From Closterium sp. Naga37s-1 (Eukaryota > Streptophyta > Zygnematophyceae > Desmidiales > Closteriaceae), in NCBI GenBank assembly GCA_947471745.1, contig CANJKZ010000820.1, positions 2,083,501-2,147,500 of the forward strand: a stretch of 64,000 nucleotides of DNA, written 5' to 3'. Positions within the stretch are counted from its first letter, which is position 1; each line of letters begins with the position of its first letter. The notes under the pieces are model-generated. The model was given only the letters and a program-made list of their open reading frames with translations. It was not told the origin of the DNA and searched no databases. Made by a program: the position numbers and the translations under genes. This document shows positions 17,954 through 30,587 of the stretch, in pieces.

Positions 17954-19460
17954 ATGGTTGGCGTAGGTGACGCTGGTGTTGCAGACACCATGGAGGCATG
18001 GCTGGAAGGGGCAAGGAGACGCCATGAGGCGAAGGAGTTTGGCGACCTCCCGTGGGCAGTCGTCGAGGCTGGCATACATGCCGTGTGGGCGACGGAGCAC
18101 CCTCCTTCTCGGCCTGCTTCTCCTCGACCGGTGAACACCGAGGGCGGTGTCAACGCGGGCGTCAACGCCGGGGGTGGCCAAGTCGGCAGTAGTGTGGGAG
18201 GCACGTCGAGGCAGCGTGGTGTGATTCATGCTGATGAAGTCGGCGGCGTTCAGGCGCGAGGGGTGAAGTCGTTGGCGGCTGCAAGCTCCTCGCAAGGCGA
18301 TGTCAAAGGTCGACGAAGCGGATTGTCGCCGATGTCGGCGACCCAGGTGACACCGAGCGGGATAGCACCAAGCTATGGCTACTTCAAGTTTACGCCGGAC
18401 AGGATCCTGGTCACCCCGCCGCTCGTTGGTCGACAGGACATACTAACTTGGAAGGAAGCCATTGAGCCCCAGCTGGAGATGGCCGGGCTGATAAGCTTTG
18501 CTCGAGGCACCGTGGCGGCGCCGGACGACTCAAACTTGCGTTCGGAGTTTCGCGCTGTGCAGCTGTTGACCTTCACGGTCATCTCGCGGTGCTGCTCGCC
18601 GGGCGTGCAGATCGCCTTGAAGTGGTGCCGAGAGTACCTCGACGCCGGCCACCGGGCGTGGCACTTCCTCGAGTCGACCTACCAAGTCACCGACGACTTG
18701 TTCATCGCCAGCTGGAGGGGCAGCTGACGCACCTGCGTATGGGCGACGAGCAGACGGCGACCGACTACTGCAACCGAGCTCGGCAAATTCTCGCCACCAT
18801 CAGGATGGCCGGCGCGCAGTACTCGACGGCGTCGTACGTCACCCATGTTATGCAGGGACTCTCAAGCAGCTACAACCTGCTGAAGCGGCTGTCCATGGCG
18901 CCGAGCACGAGGTCGACGCTCAACGAGGACAACTTGACCTCGTACATCCTGCAGGACGAGGCGATGCAGGAGGCTGAGCGGTCCCAGGAGCTCTTGGTGC
19001 AGGCAAACTTCGCCGTCACGGTGAAGCAAGGTGGCCGACCGGGGCAGCGCGGACAGTCTGGCGGCGGTGGTAGCAGTGGCTGGAAGCCGGCCAAGGAAGT
19101 CGACAAGAAGAAGTCGACCAAGGACAGGGGTCGCGGAGGAGGAGGTCGACGTCGGGAGTGCTGGCTGTGCGGCGACCCCGACCACCTCTCCTTCGAGTGC
19201 CCCGACCGCAGTGACTCCGACGACGATGACGCGAAGGGAGGCCGCGGCAGGTCTAGAAGCCGTTGGCCTCGTCGAGGAGGGAACAAGCCGCGCAAGGAGA
19301 CGAAGTCGACCAAGTCGACCTCGGCGAAGGACGCTGACTCCTCTGCTGGCGGCAAGGCGTGGGACGACAAGACGACGTCGTGCTCGCTGGTCGGCGTCGT
19401 GGAGCCGACCGTCTCGCTGGCGCCAGAGGTCGGCGAGGACTTCCAGGCGGTGGCGGCAGC
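17954..19460 (+). pseudogene. Element E gag
   Basis: A copia Gag region beginning near the first ATG after the LTR. Parts seen in order are a Gly/Asn-rich N-terminal segment, a UBN2-like gag core (ILTWKEAIEPQLEMAGLI, LESTYQ), a basic Gly-rich linker and a canonical CX2CX4HX4C knuckle (CWLCGDPDHLSFECP) followed by an acidic and basic tail. Gag packages the element RNA. This region is broken. Unlike A1, C, D and F it has a normal zinc knuckle and no Gly-Ala hypervariable block, so E belongs to a different copia lineage. Confidence 0.8.
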
Positions 19461-22161
19461 TGTGCAGGCAAACCCGGCAGTGGTCCTGCTCGACAGCGGC
19501 TGCTCCCACCACCTGATGGTGACGAGGGAGGTCTTCGTCGACCTGCAGCCGAGCGGCGACATCAAGCATGTACGTGGCTTCAATGGGGCGCTGTAGGACG
19601 TCCAGGGCCGCGGCACCGTCGCCGTGCAAGGGGAGGCCGGAAAGCAGGTGCTCATCCCCGACGTGCTCTACGTCCCGGGTGTGCGGGCGAACCTACTTTC
19701 GGCCGGCCAGCTGAAGGAGAACGGCGTGAAGCTGAAGGAGGACGGCGACGGGAGACATCCTCAGTCGGGCGTCCTACACTGGGCGAGTCCTCTGCACCGA
19801 CTTGCGTCCCTGCTCACCGAGGTCGACGTCGCCCACGACTGAGGTCGTGGCCCTGCGGGCGATCGTCTCGACAATGAAGTCGTCGCCGGACAGGATGCAT
19901 GCGAGGCTTGCGCACGTCGGCATGGACACCATACGGAGCTCGGCGAAGCACGAGGTCGCCACTAGGCTAGATCTCAAGTCAGCGACGGACGCCGACTCAC
20001 CGTATGTCTCGTACGTCGGCGGGAAGCTGGCGCGGCACACCTTTCCCGACCAAGGCTCCGACGCCGACGACGTGCTGGCCGTCGTGCACATCGACCTGTG
20101 TGGGCCATTCCGGGTGGCTGCCAAGGATGGCAGCCTGTACTTCTTGCTGCTGAAGGACCGCAAGACCCGCTACGTGTGGGTGAGGCCGGTCGTCAAGAAG
20201 TCGGACGTGCTGCTCGAGTTCCAGAAGTGGCTGGTGCTGGTGGAGCGGCAGGTGAAGAAGTCGGTGCTGATGCTTCGCTCCGACCGAGGGGCGGAGTTCC
20301 TCGGACGGGCGTTCACCGACTTTGTGGACGACAAGGGGATCGTCCACGACCTGACCTGCTTGTACACCCCTCAGCAGAACGGCATGGCGGAGCGGGAGAT
20401 GCGGACGGTGGTGGAGTCGGTGCGGACGATGCTGCTGCACATGGGCGTGCAGCACCACTGGTGGCACCTCGCTCTGCGGCAGGCCATCTAGGTCCACAAC
20501 TGCCTTGAGAGGTCGACGCTGCCGCCGGGAACAAAGCCGTACCAGCTGCTCACCGGGCAGAAGCCCGACCTGACGCTAGCACGGGTGTGGGGCTGCATGG
20601 CACAGTTCTTGGTCCCCGAGCAGCAGCGTGGCGGAAAGCTGAAGCCGAAGGCCAAGTGGGGCCTTCACCTCGGTGTGTCGGCGGAGAGCAAGCGTTGGGA
20701 GCCCCTCGACATGGCCGACACCTGGGTGGTCACCACGTCGGACGTGGTGTTCTACGAGGAAATGTCGCTGGAGGTGTGGAAGTCGGAGCACGGGCCGGTG
20801 TCAGGACGGACGCCGACCACCCCGCCGTCCGACTTCTCGACGGCGACGCTGCCTCTGCTCGCCAAGGTCGGTGAGCTTGCTGATGAGGACGTCGAGGTCG
20901 TCCGTCCTCCTTCCCCTCCCCCTACGACCCCTGCCTCTCCCCTCGTGGCCGACCTGCACGGGCTGACTCCTATGTCGACCTCCGAGGATGAGGGGAGTAG
21001 TGGGACGTCGCCTTCGGCGCCGGCCAAGGGCATCGCCGGTGGCCGACGTGTCGAGCGGCAAGTCGACGTGGGAGTTCTGGTCGAGGAGGAGCAGGTCGAG
21101 CAGGTCGAGGAGGAGCAGCTGACTTGGGTGAAGTCGACGAAGAAGACACTAGTAGGGCAGCAGCCGACAGGGGAGCAGGCAGCGGTGACGCCGACCACGG
21201 AGCAGTCGGCAACCAGGCAGTCGGCAGAGGAGCCGACTACAGGGGAGAGGTCGGCCAGGAAGTCGACCGCGGTGCAGCAGGACGACGAGGGCAGCGAAGT
21301 CGGTGACGAAAAGGATAAGTCCACCAGCGACGTGGTGGAGGTTCGGCCTGAACCCCGGAAGTCAGGTCGACTTCGGAGGCTGCCCGACTTCGTCCCCGTT
21401 GCCTTCACCACAGTGTACGACGTGGACGACGACGACTTGGCGTATGACGATGCTGAGGAGGATGAAGAGTTTTCGGAGCTCGACCCCGACGTGCATGCTG
21501 ACCCCGAGCACCGTTGGGACATCTCGACGATGACGGTGAAGGAGGCGTTGGCGAGCTAGAAGGGCCCGGCGGTGAAGGCCGCCATGGAGGAGGAGATCCG
21601 CAGCCTCATCAACATGGGCACTTGGGAGCTAGTCAAACGCCCGCCGGGGGTGAACATCATGAAGAACCGGTAGGTGTTGACGACGAAGTACCACGTCGAC
21701 GACACCGTCGAGCGCGAGAAGGCGAGGCTGGTCGTGAAGGGCTTCACGCAGGTGTACGGCGCCGACTACGACGAGACTTTCGCGCCGGTGGGCAGCTACG
21801 TGACGCTGAGGATCTTCCTCAGCATCGTCGCCGTCCTCAACCTCAACCTGATGCAGCTCGACATGAAGAACGCCTTCCTGAAGAGCAAACTCGACCGGGT
21901 GCTGTACATGTCTTAGCCGGACTACTTCAACAACGGAACCGGCCGGGTGTGCAAGCTGCTGAAGAGCCTGTACGGGCTGAAGCAGTCGCCGCTGCTGTGA
22001 TACTTGGCGCTCAACGACGTGCTGGTCGGCGCCGGGTGGAAGAAGAGCCAGGTCGACGAGGCTCTGTACTTCAAGGTTGGCGACGACGGAGTGGCCTGCT
22101 GGGTGTTGGTCTACGTCGACGACCTGCTCTCCGCCAGCAGCAGCACCGAGATGCTGAAGGA
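19460..22161 (+). pseudogene. Element E pol: protease, integrase, RT (part)
   Basis: The protease motif VVLLDSGCSHHLM lies at about 19480-19520. A GAG-pre-integrase block (HARLAHVGMDTI) is near 19900. The integrase core has VVHIDLCGPF, LRSDRGAEFLG and YTPQQNGMAEREM (about 20080-20400), the three acidic blocks of the DDE fold. A long acidic Glu/Asp/Thr-rich linker follows (about 20850-21500), then the reverse transcriptase with KARLVVKGFTQVYGADYDET, LDMKNAFLKSKL and VLVYVDDLLSASS (about 21680-22140). The region is broken, and is finally cut by the A1 insertion. The sequence resumes at 29163. Confidence 0.8.
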
Positions 22162-22166
22162 GTTGA

Positions 22167-22300
22167 TGTCAAATGTTATATCTGCTATATATGTTTAGGC
22201 TGTAGTGGGGTAGCCAATATGGGGTACAGCCCACTTTAGGGTTTCATATTTGTACCCAACTCTTTCATAGTTCAATCATTCCTACTGCCAGATTCTAACA
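22167..22300 (+). repeat. A1 5' LTR
   Basis: 134 bp, TGTCAAATGTTATATC to GATTCTAACA. Two differences from 29024-29157. Confidence 0.95.
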
Positions 22301-22479
22301 TGGTTTCAGAGCACTAGGTCCGTAGGACCGTTTTTTTTCGGGCCCACCTACCGTTGCGGTTACTGCACTACCCCACGTGTTGTCCTGTGCCTGCCTGCCT
22401 TGCCTCGTGACGTGCTGCGCTGCGCGCACCGTCCTGCAGCCCTCGCGCTGCCTCCTGCTGCCCTAGGCCAGTGCGCCGC

Positions 22480-23470
22480 CCCTGCAAGCTAGTAAGGCCC
22501 TCGAGCCGCCCCTGCAGGCCCGTCAGGCCCGCGAGCCGCCTCTGCAGGCCCGTCAGGCCCCCGAGCCGCCTCTGCAGGCACGTCAGGCCCCCGAGCCGCC
22601 CCTGCAGGCCCGTCAGCCCCCCGTTCCGCCACCTGCAGGCCCGTCAGGCCCGCGAGCCGCCCCTGCAGGCCCGTCAGGCCGGCGCGCTGCCCCTGCAGGA
22701 CCTTGCCGCCCGCGCGCGGCCTCTGCCCGACTGCGCGCTGCCCCTACAGGCCCTCGCCGCCCGTGTGCAGCCTCTGCTCGACCGCGCGCCGCTCCTGCAG
22801 GCCCTCGCACCCCGCGCGCAGCCTCTGCCCGACCGCGCGCCGCCCCTGCAGGCCCTCGCCGCCCGCGCGCAACCTCTGCAGGCCCGTCAGGCCAGCGCGC
22901 GGCCCCGTCAAGTCGCTGTCGCGGCCCCGTCAGGCCGCAGTCGCGGCCCCGCCTTGCCACTGACGCGGCCCCACCCTGCCGCGGTCGCGGCCCCACCCTG
23001 CCGCCGACGCGGACGCGGCCCCACCCTGCCGCGGTCGCGGCCCCGCCCTGCCGTGACGCGGCCCCGCCAGCCGTGCAGCTGACGCGGCCGCGCCCTGCTG
23101 CTGACGCGGCCCCGCCAGCCCTGCAGCTGACGCGGCCGCGCCCAGCTGCTGACATGGCCCCACCAGCCCTGCAGCTGACGCGGCCGCGCCCAGCTGCTGA
23201 CGCGGCCCCGCCAGCCCTGCAGCTGACGCGGCCGCGCCCTGCCACCGACCCGGCCCCGCCCGGACGCCGACGCGGCCCCGCCAGTCCTGCAGTTGCCGCG
23301 GCCCCGACCTGCCGCTGGTGCGACCCCGTCCTGCAGCTGCCGCAGCCGCGCCCTGCCGCCAACGCGGCCCCGCCTGGACGCTGACGCGGCCCCGACCTGC
23401 TGCTGGCGCGACCCCGCCCTACAGCTGCCGCGGCCCTACTCTGCAGCCGCTGTTGCGGCCCCGCCGAGCG
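22480..23470 (+). repeat. GC-rich tandem repeats in A1 leader
   Basis: Repeats built on CCCTGCAGGCCCGTCAGGCC, later grading into GCAGCTGACGCGGCC and TGCCGCCGACGCGGCC units. Long open frames exist on both strands but their Pro/Arg/Ala composition reflects the repeat. I do not treat them as genes. Confidence 0.7.
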
Positions 23471-23639
23471 CCGGCCCTGCCTGCCACTGGTGAGCACCTG
23501 CCTTTTTTGTGCGCTGCCGCCTGCCTGCCTACCTGCCTGCCTGCCTGCCTGCCACGCCTGCCCTGCACGCGCTGCTGCTGCTACTACTGCTAGTGCTATT
23601 ACTACTGCTATTGCTGCTACTGGCGGCAGCCAGATGCAG

Positions 23640-25480
23640 CTCCAGCGACGTCCGCGCGGGTCTCTCACGCCCCAGCAGCTTCGTGAGTGGTACCCTCAGA
23701 GTAGAGGGTCTCTGAGTACCGTTTGCTGCCCATACGTCATTTGCACTGGTGCTCGGACTGGTCAGGCTTGCGGGATGCTTAGTCACACACAGTCCCGCTG
23801 CTTCGCCCGTCTGAGCGACGCCTGGCGTACCGAGTTTGGCGACGAGGCTGAGCTCCCCGACTGGGTGGAGCTGCTTGGGCAGAGGGTAGATATATTTGCT
23901 CTTGACTATGATGCTATTCTCACTGCCATGTATGCATTGCCTACTAGTGCTGACCGTGCCTGTTACCTGTGCGTACCGCCTGACCCAGGTATCGAGCCTG
24001 CTGCTCTAGGTACTGGTGAGGCTGCTGCTCTAGGGGCTCGTGTGTCTCCTGCTCTAGGTACGGGTGAGGCTGCTGCTCCAGGTGCTGGTGAGTCTGCTCT
24101 CTCTGGTACTGCGCCTGCTGAGGCCTTGTACACCTTCACACTTGACTCTGGTGCTTCTCGCTCCTTCTTTCGCGACAGCACCACCCTCACACCGCTCAGT
24201 CGGCCGGTTCCAGTCTCCCTGGCAGACCCCTTTGGGGGTCCAGTCCGTGCGACCTCCTCCACTGTCCTCCCTTGTCCTGCTGTCCCGTCCGGCACACTGT
24301 CGGGTCTTTACCTCCCTTCGTTCTCTACAAACTTGGTGGCGGGTTCTGCGCTCCAGGACGCGGGTGTTCACCAGTTCACCCCTACCTACGAGCGTGTGAC
24401 ACACTGCACGTGTGCTCAGACGGGTCGTCACCTGGCTACCTTCACTCGGCAGCCGGGGTCGGGCCTGTACACACTGACCACTGAGTCCCCTCAGGTAGTT
24501 GCGTTTGCGTCTGCGTCAGGTCAGTTGTCGGCCCCCTGCTCATGTCGCGCCTTGTCGCACCAGACCCTCCTTTGGCACCACCGCCTTGGTCACCCCTCGG
24601 TGCAGCGCCTTCCCAGCATGCACCGCCGTGTCCTTGTCTCTGGTCTTCCCAGGGTTCTACCTCCCCTCCCACCCTCGCCTGCTCCTCCCTGTCTTCCCTG
24701 TGTCGAGGGGCGGCAGCGCGCCGCTCCTCACTCCTCCTCGTTCCCTCCCACAGAGGCTCCCCTGCAGACTCTCCACCTGGACGTGTGGGGCCCAGCCCGC
24801 GTCCGTGGACAGGGCCACGAGCGTTACTTCCTGCTGGTCGTCGACGACTACACGCGTACACCACGGTCTTCCCCTTGCGCACCAAGGGTGAGGTCCCTGA
24901 TGTTTTGATCCCTTGGATCCGCGCTACTCGTCTCCAGCTCCGCGAGCGGTTCGGGACGGAGTTTCCCGTCCTGCGTCTGCACTCTGACAGAGGTGGGGAG
25001 TTTTCCTCCGACCTCTTGGCAGCCTTTTGTGCGGAGCACGGCATCAGCCAGACGTTCACGCTTCCGGCCTCTCCGCAGCAGAATGGGGTTGCTGAGCGCC
25101 GCATTGGCTTAGTCATGGAGGTCGCTCGTACCTCCATGATCCATGCGGCTGCCCCCCATTTTCTGTGGCCGTTTGCGGTCCGGTACGTCGCGCATCAGCT
25201 CAACCTCTGGCCCCGTGTCTCCTTGCCGGAGACCTCGCCCACACTGCTGTGGACGGGGAAGGTTGGCGGTGCGTCGCGTTTCCGGGTCTGGGGTGCTCGT
25301 GCCTTTGTTCGCGATACCACCACGGACAAGCTCTCCACCCGCGCCATTCCCTATGTCTTCCTTGGCTTTGTCCCTGACGCGCCTGGTTGGCAGTTTTACC
25401 ACCCCACCTCGCGCCGTGTCTTCCCCTCTCAGGACGTCACGTTCGACGAGTCAGTTCCCTTTTACCGTCTCTTCCCCTAC
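23640..25480 (+). pseudogene. A1 Cys/His module, protease and integrase
   Basis: In order: TPQQLREWYPQ (about 23665), a Cys/His segment CPYVICTGARTGQACG followed by H and C (about 23725-23800), an Ala/Gly repeat, the protease motif TFTLDSGASRSFFRD (about 24130), and a pre-integrase zinc block LLWHHRLGHPSVQRL. The integrase core has LDVWGPARVRGQGHERYFLL, LHSDRGGEFSSDLL and SPQQNGVAERRIG, which are the DDE blocks (about 24770-25100). It continues to the conserved VFLGFVPDAPGWQFYHPTSR segment. Integrase inserts the cDNA into the genome. The region is broken. Confidence 0.85.
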
Positions 25481-25499
25481 CGCACTGCCCCTTTCCCCC

Positions 25500-26640
25500 C
25501 CCCCGCCGCTCTTCCTCGCTCCAGGTGCTCCTCAGGTAGACCCGCTCCCCGCTCCCGGTCCTGCTCCTTCAGGAGTGTCTCAGGTAGACCCTCCTCCCTT
25601 GACTGCGCCGGTTGAGGTCACTGGTGACTCAGGTCCTGCTGAGGGTGGTCCTGCTCGGGGTACTGCTTCTGGGGGTGCTGAGCCTGGGGGTGCTGAGCCT
25701 GGGGGTGCGGAGCCTGGGGGTGCTGAGCCTGGGGGTGCGGAGACTGGAGGTGCTGAGCCTGGACGTGAGGAGTCTGGGGGTGCTGAGCCTGGGGGTACTG
25801 AGTCTGGGGGTGCTGCACCTGGGGGCGCTGAGGCGTCTGGTGAGCGGTCTCCCTGGGGCGGCCGTCTCCGCAGTCGCTCTGCTTGTACCTCGCCGCTGCA
25901 CTCTCGTCGTCGACTCCCTCTCTCCCAACAGCAGCTGCGTGAGTGGTACGTTGGCCGTCAGGGTCGCGCTGCTGGAGCTAGGGGCCCTGCTGTGGGAGGC
26001 GCTGGTGCTGGTGTCTCTGCTACTGGAGTTGTTTCTGCTGGAGATTCTGGAGCTGCTGCGGGTGCTGGAGCTGGAGGTTCTGGAGCTGCTGAGGGTGCTG
26101 GCACTGGAGGTTCTGGAGCTGATGCGGGTGCTGGCGCTGAGGGTTCTGAGTCTGCTGTTGTGCGGTCTCCATGAAGTAGCCGCCTTCGTCCGCGTGTGCC
26201 TCTCATCTCACAGCAGCTGCACGACTGGTACGGTCGCCGTCAGGGTCGCGCTTCTGGAGCTCGGGGCTCTACCGCTGGAGGTACTTCTGCTGGCGTCACT
26301 GGAGCTGGGAGTGGTGCTGGTCCCGGAGGTGCTCGTACTGGAGGTACTGGGGCTGCTGGGGCTGGAGGTGCTGAGCCTGAGGGTGCTACTGCTGGAGACC
26401 CTGGGTCTGGGGGTGCTGCTACTGGAGACACTGAGACTGGAGACCCTGGGACTGGAGGTGCCGGTTCTGGGGGTGCTGCTGCTGGTGGAGCTGGTCCTGG
26501 ACGAGCTGGCGCTGAGGGTTCTGGAGCTGCTGGAGGTGCTGGAGCTGCTGGGGGTGGTGGAGCTGCTGGTGCTGGTGGCGCTGCACAGCCGCGCCTGTTC
26601 TTCGCTCCACCGTCTCCGTCGTCTCAGCCACTGTCTGAAT
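25500..26640 (+). repeat. A1 hypervariable integrase-RT linker
   Basis: Degenerate short tandem repeats coding for Gly-Ala-Glu-Pro type peptides. They are punctuated by two LREWY-like modules (LSQQQLREWYVGRQGR at about 25920 and ISQQLHDWYGRRQGR at about 26200). Equivalent linkers lie in B, C, D and F with different lengths and units. Confidence 0.75.
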
Positions 26641-27249
26641 CTGCACCTCGCCAGGTTCTTAGTCTCCCTTCGTCTACTGGTCTTCCGTTACAGCCTGGCT
26701 CACCGCTGCCTGCTCCTTCTCCTTACACTGAGCAGACAGGGGGTCTTACTGAGCGTCGTGAGCCTGCGTCGCGTCCTGTATCGCCTGTCCGTCCTGGTCG
26801 TCGTGTTCCTCGTTCGCGTCAGCCGGCTGTCACCGGCACCCACCTCGTAGTCCGTCGTCCTTCCTCTCCTCTGCAGCGTGTTTTTCTGCCGTCCCCTCCT
26901 GCGTCTTCTCTGCCTACCGTTCCTGAGCCTGAGTCTGACCGCACCCGTGCTGCTCACACTACTGTCACGCGTCTGCTAGCCACAGTTGTCACTGACCCGT
27001 CGTTTGAGTCTGCTGCTGCGTCTGCCTTAGTCGCTGAGCTTGTTGACTTTGCTGCTGCCTGTCGTCTAGACTACGCCGCTAGTCTTGTTCCTGAGTCTGA
27101 GTCTGTCTGTCCTCCGTCCGTCGGGGGTGAATGTGCTCTTGGCACGGACGTCCTTGAGGACAGGCAGGAGGACCTTGAGTGTCTTGCAGCCGCTGCGCCT
27201 CATCTCGTGTCCATGCTGCTTGCCCCTAAGGGAGACCCGGATGCACCAG

Positions 27250-28798
27250 ACATCCCCACCCCGCGCTCTTACGCTGAGGCGATCGCGGGTGAGTACTCCT
27301 CTCAGTGGCAGACAGCCATGGACGCAGAGATGGCATCCTGGAAGTCCACAGGCACTTACGTTGACGAGGTTCCCCCTCCTTGGGCGAACATTGTCAGTGG
27401 CATGTGGATTTTCAGGGTGAAGTGGCCGCCAGGTTCTCCGCCTGTCTTCAAGGCTCGTTACGTTGCTCGAGGTTTCAGTCAGCGAGAGGGAGTAGACTTC
27501 TTTCAGACCTTCGGGTGCTGCTGCACGTTGCCGCTCAGCGTGACTACGAGCTTCACTCTCTTGACTTCAGCACAGCTTTCTTACAAGGCAGCCTGCACGA
27601 GGAGATCTGGCTGCGCCGCCCTCCTGGCTTCACTGGGTCGTTCCCTCCTGGTACCCAGTGGAGCCTCCGGCGGCCGGTCTACGGTCTCCACCAGGCGCAA
27701 CGTGAGTGGCACGACACACTGAGGACGACACTTGCGGCTCTTGGGTTTGCTCCGTCGACTGCTGACCCGTCGCTGTTTCTGCGCACCAACACTTCGCTGC
27801 CGCCGTTCTACATCCTCGTGTATGTCGACGACTTGGTCTTTGCCACTGCTGACACTGAGGCTCTCGCCCACATGAAGTCGGAGCTGCAGAAGAGACACAC
27901 GTGCACACACTTGGGTGAACTGCGAAGCTACCTTGGCTTGCAGATCACCCGGGACAGAGCACGTTGCACCATCACACTGACTCAGTCACACATGGTGCAG
28001 CAGGTCCTTCAGCGCTTCGGCTTCACCTGGTCCTCGCCACAGCACACTCCTCTGGCTACAGGCCACTCGCTCTCAGCTCCACCTTCGGACGAGTCCGTAG
28101 AGCCGAGTGGCCCGTACCCAGAGCTAGTGGGCTGCCTCATGTACCTGATGACATGCACTCGACCTGACCTTGCATACCCTCTTGGCCTTCTGGCTCGCTA
28201 CGTGGCTCCTGGTCGGCACCAAAAGGTGCACATGGATGCTGCGAAGAGGGTACTGCGCTACTTGTGCGGTACATCGGGCATGGGGCTCGTGCTTGGAGGG
28301 CGGAGCGCGGTTGTCCTCACTGGGCACTCAGACGCTTCTTAGATTGACGACCAGGCTACGCAGCGGTCGTCACAGGGTTACACCTTCAGCCTTGGCTCTG
28401 GTTCAGTTTCTTGGCATTCTACACGCTCGTCTTCTGTTCTCAGCTCCAGTTGTGAGGCTGAGATCTACGCCACAGCCATGGCTGCACAGGAGTTACGCTG
28501 GCTCACCTACCTGATGACCGACTTGGGAGAGCGGCCCCGTTCTCCTCCAGTGCTGTACGTCGACAACAAGGCCGCCATTGCCTTGTGTGAGGAGCACAGA
28601 TTGGAGCACAGAACGAAGCACATCGCTCTGCGTTACTTCCTGGCTCGAGAGTTGCAGCAGCGTGGTCAGCTTCGTCTTGCTCACGTGGCCTCTCGGGCCA
28701 ACACTGCTGATATATTCACCAAGGCACTTCCGCCTGGTGATCATCAGCGTTTCTGCACTTTGTTAGGCCTTGTGCCCACTTTGCCTCACTTGCTGTAG
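27250..28798 (+). pseudogene. A1 reverse transcriptase and RNase H
   Basis: Starts with RSYAEAIAGEYSSQWQTAMD, the copia RT entry block. It then shows LDFSTAFLQGSLHEEIWLRR, the YVDDLVFATAD catalytic motif near 27820-27850, SYLGLQITRDRA and the LVGCLMYLMTCTRPDLAYPL block. RNase H follows with the HSDAS, SCEAEIYATAMAAQELRWL, YVDNKAAIAL and NTADIFTKAL motifs. It is the same family as the fragment at 2-598. The region is broken. Confidence 0.88.
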
Positions 28799-29023
28799 AC
28801 TTTGCTTGTACTGTGATCTATATGTATATACATGCATGCCTGTTCTGCTAGGTAGAGATCAAAGTGCTGTTGTTCCATATATACCTCTGCATGTGAACTG
28901 GCCTTGTGGCCCCTTGCTTGTGCTCAGTGTGTGTGGTGACGTTGTGATCCACCCTGAGCTTGCTTTGCTTCTCTTGACTGGTCTTGTGACCCCTTGCTCT
29001 CCCCCACTTTGCCTATGGGGGTG

Positions 29024-29157
29024 TGTCAAATGTTATATCTGCTATATATGTTTAGGCTGCAGTGGGGTAGCCAATATGGGGTACAGCCCACTTTAGGGTT
29101 TCATATTTGTACCCAACTCTTTCATATTTCAATCATTCCTACTGCCAGATTCTAACA
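29024..29157 (+). repeat. A1 3' LTR
   Basis: 134 bp, preceded by the polypurine junction TATGGGGGTG. Followed by the GTTGA target duplication and then the resumed E coding region. Confidence 0.95.
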
Positions 29158-29162
29158 GTTGA

Positions 29163-30118
29163 AGGAGCTGCTAGAGTCCGCCTTCGAGCTGCGTGAGATC
29201 TCGCCGGTGCAGAATTACCTCGGGCTGGAAATCGTCCGCGACAGGTCGGCGGGGAAGCTGTGGCTGCACCAGCAGAGCTACGCCGACATGCTGCGTAGGC
29301 GATTCATCGACGAGGAGCAGACCGGGCGCACCCCGAAGATGCCGGTCTTGGTCAACGCCTACGCCGACCTCACCTTCGACGACGAGGTGGCACAGGAGCG
29401 ACAGGAGGAGGAGTAACGGCAAAAGGTCGGCTCGCTGCAGTTTGCGGCGACGACGACGAGGCCGGACATCGCCTTCGTCTGTAGCAAGCTGGGGAGCGGC
29501 CTCACGGTGTGGAGCGACCAGCACTGGCGCGAGGTCGACCGCTGCCTCGCCTACCTTGCCAACACGCGTGACACCGCCCTGGAGTTCGTCGGTGGACCTA
29601 AGTCGCTGGAACTGGTCAGCTACGTGGATGCCAACGACGCCAGTGACAAGCAGAACAGGACGCGCACGGGCAGCTACGTGTTCGTCTACGGAGGGGCCGC
29701 AGTCTCCTGGTCGAGCCAGCGCATCAAGTGCGCGACGTTGTCGTCGACCGAGTCGGAGTATGCGGCGGCCACCGAAGCCGGCAAGGAGGGACGCCGACTT
29801 CGCTTCCTCCTTGCAGAGTTCCGGCAGCTGGATGCCGGGAAGCCGACCGTCCTTCGGGTGGACAACAAGTCAGCTATCACGGTTGCCGAGGGCATGGGGT
29901 TGGCGGGCAACCTCAAGCACATGGAGCGGCGACAGGCCTGGCTGCAACACATGGTGAAGCGCGGGAAGTTCTCGCTGAGGTACATACCGACCGCTGAGCA
30001 GCCGGCCGAATTCCTCACAAAGGCGCTGCACTATCCGGCCTTCAACCGGTGCTCCGTCACCATCGGCCAGGTGCGCCTGGCCGACGTGGGCGACGGAGAT
30101 GACGACGTGCAGCAGTAA
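29163..30118 (+). pseudogene. Element E RT end and RNase H
   Basis: Resumes the E polyprotein region after A1. NYLGLEIVRDRSAGKLWLHQ and SYADMLRRRF belong to the RT connection. RNase H motifs follow: SYVDANDASD, TLSSTESEYAAATEAGKEGR, LRVDNKSAITVAE and the closing EQPAEFLTKAL. The region ends with an acidic tail before a short non-coding stretch and the 3' LTR at 30247. Confidence 0.85.
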
Positions 30119-30354
30119 GTGCCATGTCCTCTTGCATGGCTGGTGCGGTGGACGACGTGCTGTGTGTTGGGTGCACGTCGACGAGCTATTCTCCGAGGAG
30201 CACTGCCGTGTGGGCTGGGGGCCCAAGCGTGAACGCGGCAAGGGAGTGTCAACGGGAGTTGTGTGTTGGCCGTGTCCTCGCTTGGGTGGAGCTGACTTTG
30301 TGGTCGGGTGTGAGGGGAGCAGCCGACCTGCAGCAGTGGGCAAACTGGTTGACA

Positions 30355-30587
30355 TGTTACAATACGATCTTAACTTAGGAACCGGGTTTAACTAAGGGCC
30401 TAGGCTTAGTAGCCTAGGCCTAGCGGGTGTCGAGTAGTTTGTGGCAAGGAGAATTGAAGAATGGTTGGGTTCACTATAGGACCAAAGGTACATATAGCAA
30501 ACAAACAGGTGCATCACCAAGCAAACAATCAAATAACTACACTATAGTAGCTACAGCAAGCAGGATATATTAAACATAACTTTGACA
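30355..30587 (-). repeat. N2 3' LTR
   Basis: 233 bp with the palindromic CCTAGGCTTAGTAGCCTAGG block, preceded (minus strand) by the polypurine tract. Confidence 0.92.

Larger units (their letters stand above)
22167..29157 (+). mobile_element. Ty1/copia element A1 inserted in E
   Basis: The 134-bp LTRs (22167-22300 and 29024-29157) differ at two positions, and GTTGA is duplicated exactly (22162-22166, 29158-29162). The primer site is TGGTTTCAGAGC (22301-22312), and GGGCCCACC follows at 22340. Parts seen are a repetitive GC-rich leader, the LREWY / Cys-His region, protease, integrase, a hypervariable linker, reverse transcriptase and RNase H. A Gag core like that of C and F is not recognised. 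The insertion is young. The coding region is broken, with several breaks. Confidence 0.92.

Noticed and set aside
22470-23668. Large Pro/Arg-rich frames on both strands in the A1 leader
   Set aside because: Compositional effect of GC-rich tandem repeats; no family features and no conservation with the leaders of other copies.
25612-26850. A Leu/Val-rich frame of about 410 residues resembling a leucine-rich or membrane protein
   Set aside because: It is the shifted-frame reading of the Gly-Ala-Glu-Pro linker of copia A1.
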